DNA of 64,000 nt from Epinephelus fuscoguttatus (lineage: Eukaryota > Chordata > Actinopteri > Perciformes > Serranidae): the NCBI RefSeq assembly GCF_011397635.1, contig NC_064761.1, positions 36,172,143 to 36,236,142 on the forward strand, given 5' to 3'. The notes beneath the pieces were generated by a model. That model saw nothing but the letters and a program-made list of their open reading frames with translations, was not told the origin of the DNA and made no database searches. The translations under genes and the position numbers were made by a program. Each line of letters opens with the position of its first letter. Within the stretch, counting starts at the first letter, position 1. Below are positions 58,711-64,000 of this stretch, in pieces.

Positions 58711-59283
58711 ATTCACACTGGTGCTATTTGGTCCACTTTAAACAAACCCTGGTCCACTTCCACGGATAGTTTGATTCATTTGGAGTGGTGTGAATGCTCA
58801 TTCGAACTCTGGTGCGGACCAAATGAACAAACCCTGATCCGCTTGAAAACTGGGGGTCTCGGTTCACTTGCAAGTGAACCCTGGTGCGATTCGCTTACAG
58901 TGGGAAATGCAGACGGACTATCCAGTTAACCATAGAGCAGAAGTGAACCAAAGAGAACAAGTGACGTAGAGCGCATTGCATTTTGGTGTTTTTGTGGTGA
59001 CCAAGCCAGCTGTGGCGGATGGATTTCCGTTTTTGGTCCTGGTCAATCAATGAGCCGGATTTTCTTCTTCCTCATGCTTTTTCCTTCCTGGTTAGTGGTC
59101 GGTTCGGGCAATACTGCCCCCAAACAAGCAGCTGTTGCAACTGCGTGACATTGTCCAGGCGGTTTGGTCTGCTTTAAAAAGTGCAGTATGAAATTGAACC
59201 GAACCTAATGAAGGTGTGAAATTTTTCGGCATTCCCCGCCCAATCAAACCGAGTCCCCCGGACTATCCTGGTGTGAATGCGCC
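58711..59283. mobile_element. TGCATTCACAC-type TIR element, copy 2
   Basis: Aligns with 31110-31755. Shared words are TGGTCCACTTTAAACAAACC (TGGTCCGCTTTAAACGAACC in copy 1), TTTGGAGTGGTGTGAA, AAACTGGGGGTCTCGGTTCA and GAGTCCCCCGGACTATC. Copy 2 lacks about 70 bp near 58980 that copy 1 has. Confidence 0.8.
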
Positions 59284-61765
59284 CATAGATACTTGTTAGC
59301 TAGCTGACAAGTTGTCTATTTCCACTTTGAAATCTCAGTTATAAACATTGCCACCTGTTGATACTTTAACTTGGATTAGTGATAAAATGGATGGTGCTGA
59401 GAATCAAGTCTGTCCATCTGAAAGACAGGGGCATGAGACCCCTGGGGGAAAATAAGAAAAGTGGCCTCTAAACACCTAAGCAGCCTCCAGCAAACCTTGA
59501 TTGGTTGTCTGTTAATTGTCTGCGGATTTAAAAAACAAACACGCCTTCTTGCAGTGGTCCTTCTAAAATGAGCAAGTTACTATATTCTGTTATGATCAAG
59601 GAGCTGATATGCAGACACCAGCTAGCATTAGCATAGCTAGGTAATTGAAATGTTGACCACTCCCATTACTGTGAGGGGATTGGCGGAATTAAAATCTGAT
59701 ACGTTTTTGTTAGTCAGGGGATTGTGCACTTCTGATCAGCCACGTCAAAAAAAAAAAATGGCTGACAGATACACTGCCCTCTCAAGCTCACGCATGCGCA
59801 CGTCTAAAATACTGACTCTTTGGCTCTGTGGGGGACGAAATTGGTAAAAACTGGGCATTTTAACATGGAGGTCTATGGGACTTGTTTTCAGAACCAGCCT
59901 CAAGTGGCCATTTGAGGAACTGCAGTCTTTGGCACTTCTGCATTGGCTTCATTCTTCAACCTCGGAGGCTGCCGCTTGGTCACAAACCAAAGTTTTTATC
60001 TGCTGATGCGGCTGAAGATTCACGAGTTCTTACAATTCATCCCGATGGGAACAAGAATCTGTGGAACACACTTCATGGCCATGCATCCAATAGCTATTGA
60101 GACATTTCAAAGTGAGTGATCCCCATGCAACAGGTTTGCATGATAACCCCCCGCCCACATTCATCTGTATGACAGCACTTACATGTAATAAAAGCAGCTG
60201 GTGGCACACTGTGTTGCATCTGTCCTTCCAGATTTAACTCCAGACACGGTGGAGCATTTTCTCTGTGGCGGCTTTTCATTTCTTCTGTCTGTGTGTCAAA
60301 TCAAAGCAATGTCTACAGTTTTTGGAAAACAATCAAAGCAGAGAAACTCGTGAGTGTTATAGAAGAGAGCAGCACCTGGTTCAATGCTTTTTAGCTGCTT
60401 CTCTGCTATTGACTTCCAAGTACATTAAAGAAAACTTCAAAGAGAGCCCTAATCCGTGCATGTTACTCACTATACCTCTTTGCAGGGTGTGTGTGAAGAT
60501 AGATGAATTTATTTCTCAGGGAATCAGAAGCACATTACTCAAAGCTTTGAACTTTTCAAATGGCTGTGACCGTCTGCAGGTTGCGCGACCAGACACACAC
60601 ACTCACACACGCTCAAAGGAACCTGTTTTTCCGCACATGGGTCCCAGGTGGGAAGAAAGGACAGGATGACAGAAACTGGAGTGAGACTCTGTTGTCCCAC
60701 AGCTGACCTCACCTTAAGCAAAGGTGTTGCATGCCACTGCAGCGCTTAGGAGAGACGCTGGAGCCCAGAGAGAAACTCACAGCATGTGACTCAACAGTTT
60801 GGAACCCTCACCTCCTGTTGTAGTCTGAAGCGCAAACACCAACGCCTCCTATGACTTTTCATGTCGGCTCACTTCACACAGAAGATCTTCAAAGCTTTTT
60901 GGATAGCACCCTTGACGCCTTTAAAAGCTGTCACCATCAAAGCTTGTAATCGATGATGTTCGTGCAGATTGGAATGTTATTGCGTTAGTCATACAGTTTG
61001 TCTCCACCAAACTCATAAGTGTGTGTTTGTTTCTCTCAGGGAAGCCTCTGTCTCTTTCCTCTGCACGCCTGGCTGGACAGTCTGGCTCCCAGATAGCATC
61101 AGGCTGCCTGAGATTAGCGCTCATGAGGGTGCAGTTAAACTTGTAAAAGCTCTGGACTCCTGTCCCGCTGCCTCTGTTCTACACAATGCCAAATAGCAAT
61201 CGTGAGTGTGGCATGACACTGATAGCTCGTCTGCATTGTCACCGTGCCTCTCAAATGTGCCTAAGCCTCAGAGCTTATTGCAGAGGCAGCCACAGATCCC
61301 GACCCAGGAGCAGGCTGTGGGGCCTGCCGGTGTTGTTGCCAGGCAGTTTAGCTGTGTAACAGACAGATAATGCTCAGCGTCCCGTGGCCCAACATTTTTG
61401 GGAACTGGAGAGCTGATAACTAATCATTTAGGCTGCAGCGCCCTGCCTGCCTTCTGTTTATCAGACACTTACTAACACCTCTGTAATCTGTGAGCAAAGT
61501 GCACCTTGGTTTGTTTGGACTGTGTTTCATTTCACTAGAAATGTCATAAATGCAAGTTTATGTTTCCCTTCACTGCTGAGGAGATATGTCAGATAGAAGT
61601 GGAACACAGTTCATTGCATTCATGGGTTCACATTTGTTTCAAGTCTGTCTAGTCTTGTAGTTCTTGTTTGCTCTATTTGTTCCATGTCAGTCTTTCCTTG
61701 GTGCAAAAATGCATTCTAGCATTCAGACAAAGTGAATATGAGCCTTCTGTAGTTTGGGTTGATTA
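59284..61765. other. No gene or clear repeat seen
   Basis: About 2.5 kb. The part 60100-61650 has even composition and no transposon marks, so it may be constrained non-coding sequence, but I cannot show conservation. Confidence 0.35.
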
Positions 61766-62450
61766 AGGCCCAATCCCAATACCCCCCCTTGCCCTTGCCC
61801 CTTGGCTCTTGAAATGAAGCAACGAGGGGTAGAGGATGAAATCTTTCCCTAGGAATTGGGACACCACTCACTACGTCACTGCGTCGGTTACGTTCACGCA
61901 TACGTAACTATTTTAAACAGGAAGCTGCAAGCCATCTACATTTCCAACCAGCATCTACAATGGAGTCTCCACTTGAGTTCATCCTACTGCTCGCGTTTGC
62001 TGTATTCATTATGCTTCGTTTGATGAACAACAGACGACAGGGGACTTCTGCTAGCTAGATAGCTAGCTAACCAGCTAACATCACGAGGCAGCATAGTTAT
62101 ACTAGCTAACGTGTTATCGTAATGTGAAAAATCCGACAATTTTGCGGAACAGGACAGATGACAGATGCCAGATAGTGCGAGCTAGCTAGCTAGCTAACAA
62201 GCAACCTGACGACGGTAATGTTAGCTATGTATGAACTTTTTTCCCTGTCTGTTGCGCGGTGGTAGCCATGGCGACATCTACTCCTCACTGGCAACTCAGC
62301 ATCTGAAATCCCTCGCTCTGAAAGGTTAGTTTCATACCCGCTACCCCTCGTTATGCCCCCTACCCCTACACACAAAGAGGAATTGGGACTCTCCTACCCC
62401 TCGCAGGAACACGCAAATGTAGGGGTAGGGCCAATGGGTAGGTCTAAGGG
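61766..62450. mobile_element. Probable TIR element with CCCAATCCCAAT end and short ORF
   Basis: Left AAGGCCCAATCCCAATACCC; GAGGGGTAG / CTACCCCTC words are mirrored inside both ends (61829, 62340-62425). A short plus-strand frame (61960-62058, MESPLEFILLLAFAVFIMLR...) is hydrophobic and of unknown family. Element borders are approximate. Confidence 0.45.
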
Positions 62451-62718
62451 GGGTAGAGTGGGGAATTTGTCATAGAAATACACCATACAACATAGTACAT
62501 AGACAAATGAGCATTATACCCAACGGAGCAATAAGAAACACTAAAAGATAAATGAATAGATACCACTGTATGCTAAAAATACTTCTACAAAAAAGCAAAT
62601 CAGCAAATCGTCATAATCCAATGTCAGTTTTGGCTTTATCTGCCATTATTTAAAAGCTTTGTAGTCATTGGTGTGAATGAACTTTTAAATCTGTTCAGTC
62701 TGCAACGAGGCACTCTAA

Positions 62719-63214
62719 GGCCAGTAATATACTTTGCATCATGGCTGCCATGCATGATTTGCGTTCGTTTGATGCGTCGGCTGCACATCTCAACGCGAGG
62801 TACCAATATGCGTGCACAAGTTGCAATATTGACATGACCGCTAGAGGCACTCGTGCGAATGAACACGATGACCATGAAATCAGACCAGACGGAGTTGTTG
62901 TCGGAAACTTTTGAAGAGAGGCTGACAGACCTGGTGCGGAACTACCCGCATCTCTATGATGTTTCCACGCCGTTACATAGTGACATAGTTCTGACATAGT
63001 TCTTCTTCCTCATCAAGCATATCAAGGGCATCCATGTTTATTTACAACACCCAGCATGCACTACCCGATTTCTGGATTATATTTCTGTTGTCTGCCCCAA
63101 GTGGAGGCCGCCAGTATGGTGCGTTTTGGCTGCGTAGTGCTGCAGCAAGTATATACACAGACACGGTGCATTGTGTACGTGTATGTTCGATCAAGCGGCA
63201 AGTCTATTACGGCC
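62719..63214. mobile_element. Probable TIR element carrying a MADF-like start
   Basis: Left GGCCAGTAATATACTTTGC; reverse complement of the right end GGCCGTAATAGACTTGCC. No certain target duplication. The plus-strand MADF-like frame 62868-62999 lies inside. Confidence 0.5.
62868..62999 (+). pseudogene. MADF-like ORF start, 43 codons
   Basis: ATG at 62868 and TAG at 62997. The stretch ETFEERLTDLVRNYPHLYDV has the MADF helix-1 pattern (L-x-x-L-V-x-x-Y-P-x-L-Y-D). It stops shortly after, so only the domain start remains. Confidence 0.55.
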
Positions 63215-63472
63215 CCAAATCTTTTGCCAGAGGGCAGCAGCGCGTACTCTGCTGCAAAACATGAGAGGAGTCATTGATGATCTTATTGGCTTGACTTAGA
63301 GTAGCTCGTTCAAAAATAGTTCTCTCACACCAGTTGTTTTCCATACAGTATGGATCAATCAAAACAGTTTGTTTTTTAACTACACAGAGAGGTTACCCAA
63401 CCAAGCTGTGATACTGTACCTGATCAGGCTCTCTCGGACTGCATACATTTTTGATCCACACCATGAACTCTC

Positions 63473-63580
63473 CCCACTGAGCAAGCAATGTCTGTGGACG
63501 TCCAAGTCTAGTTGATATCATGTCCACAGATGTGATATCAACTAGACTTGGACATCCACAGACGTTGCTTGCTCAGTGGG
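63473..63580. repeat. Long hairpin, 48-bp arms with 2 mismatches
   Basis: Left arm 63473-63520 (CCCACTGAGCAAGCAATGTC...), loop 63521-63532 (TGTCCACAGATG), right arm 63533-63580. Only two positions differ. No similarity to the other elements was noticed. Confidence 0.95.
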
Positions 63581-64000
63581 TCAATGTAAGAAATGCAACC
63601 GTTGTGGTGATCTGCTACGGAGAACCTTAATGACCCCCATGTTAAGATGTCCAACTTTACAGCAGAAACAAACATGTTTACAGCCTGGTACAGAAAACTG
63701 TTTTGGTCTCTGTAGCTATTTTCCATATTCATGACAACTGCACGGGGGTGGATTTACATTTAATTAAGGCTTAAAGTTATACATAATTAAGGGTGGGCTG
63801 CTTTGACTGACAGACTGTATGCTGATAATGTCCTCAGCTTCTCAGACAGATTCACCTCCATATAGCTCCAGGCTCTTGTCCAAATATGGTCACTTCTGGC
63901 TCCAAAAAAACAAGATGGCGACGGCTGTAATGCCAAACTCCTGCCGAAAAACAGGAGTCAACAAACCAGTGGGTGACATCACAGTATGTTATTTCTACCA

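Larger units (their letters stand above)
30597..64000 (+). other. 33-kb stretch without ordinary coding exons (presumed long intron or gene desert)
   Basis: I see no exon with both splice signals and a known protein family. Content is AT-rich DNA interrupted by the transposons, minisatellites and hairpins listed separately. All longer open frames checked lie in repeats or have no family resemblance. Confidence 0.55.

Noticed and set aside
1-64000. CRISPR arrays, operons, rRNA or intact tRNA genes
   Set aside because: The window is vertebrate. Tandem repeats have no spacers, and tRNA-like boxes occur only in SINE heads.

Overview
The window is nuclear DNA of a ray-finned (teleost, probably percomorph) fish. 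The exons are short with GT-AG introns. The proteins match vertebrate families almost residue for residue. The intergenic and intronic DNA is full of fish-type DNA transposons, SINE and LINE fragments, microsatellites and minisatellites.

Four protein-coding genes lie head to tail on the + strand in the first 29 kb. (1) 697-7073 is the 3' portion of a gelsolin/scinderin-family actin-severing gene: 14 exons, domains G2 (part) to G6, with the 5' end outside the window. (2) 8417-15638 is retinol dehydrogenase 8 (rdh8): 6 exons, 317 aa, with a TATA-like element and CRX-type motifs upstream. (3) 17622-20735 is dr1 (NC2-beta): 3 exons, 176 aa. (4) 22035-28869 is wntless (wls): 12 exons, 537 aa. All reading frames join across the splice sites with no break. 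The genes are functionally unrelated (actin dynamics, visual-cycle retinoid reduction, general transcription repression, Wnt secretion), so they are neighbours rather than a pathway.

From 30.6 kb to the end I see no ordinary coding exon. A GC-richer block ending in a strong splice donor (about 30480-30596) looks like a non-coding first exon. By synteny with the tetrapod WLS-GNG12 arrangement, the remaining 33 kb may be the first intron of gng12.

This region and the introns hold many non-autonomous transposons. Several still carry the decayed start of a DNA-binding companion ORF: MADF-like at 12912-13056 (-), 51296-51451 (+) and 62868-62999 (+), and Myb/SANT-like at 35513-35687 (-). One foldback element carries a frameshifted P2X7-ballast-like cysteine-rich ORF (41440-41755). 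Nested insertions can be read directly: a transposon inside a SINE at 32077-32955, and a TIR element inside a foldback arm at 34867-35961 with a CCCCATG duplication. Other notable structures are two near-identical adjacent introns in the gelsolin gene, one with a GC donor, minisatellite-filled foldback elements, and two long near-perfect hairpins (51827-51882 and 63473-63580).
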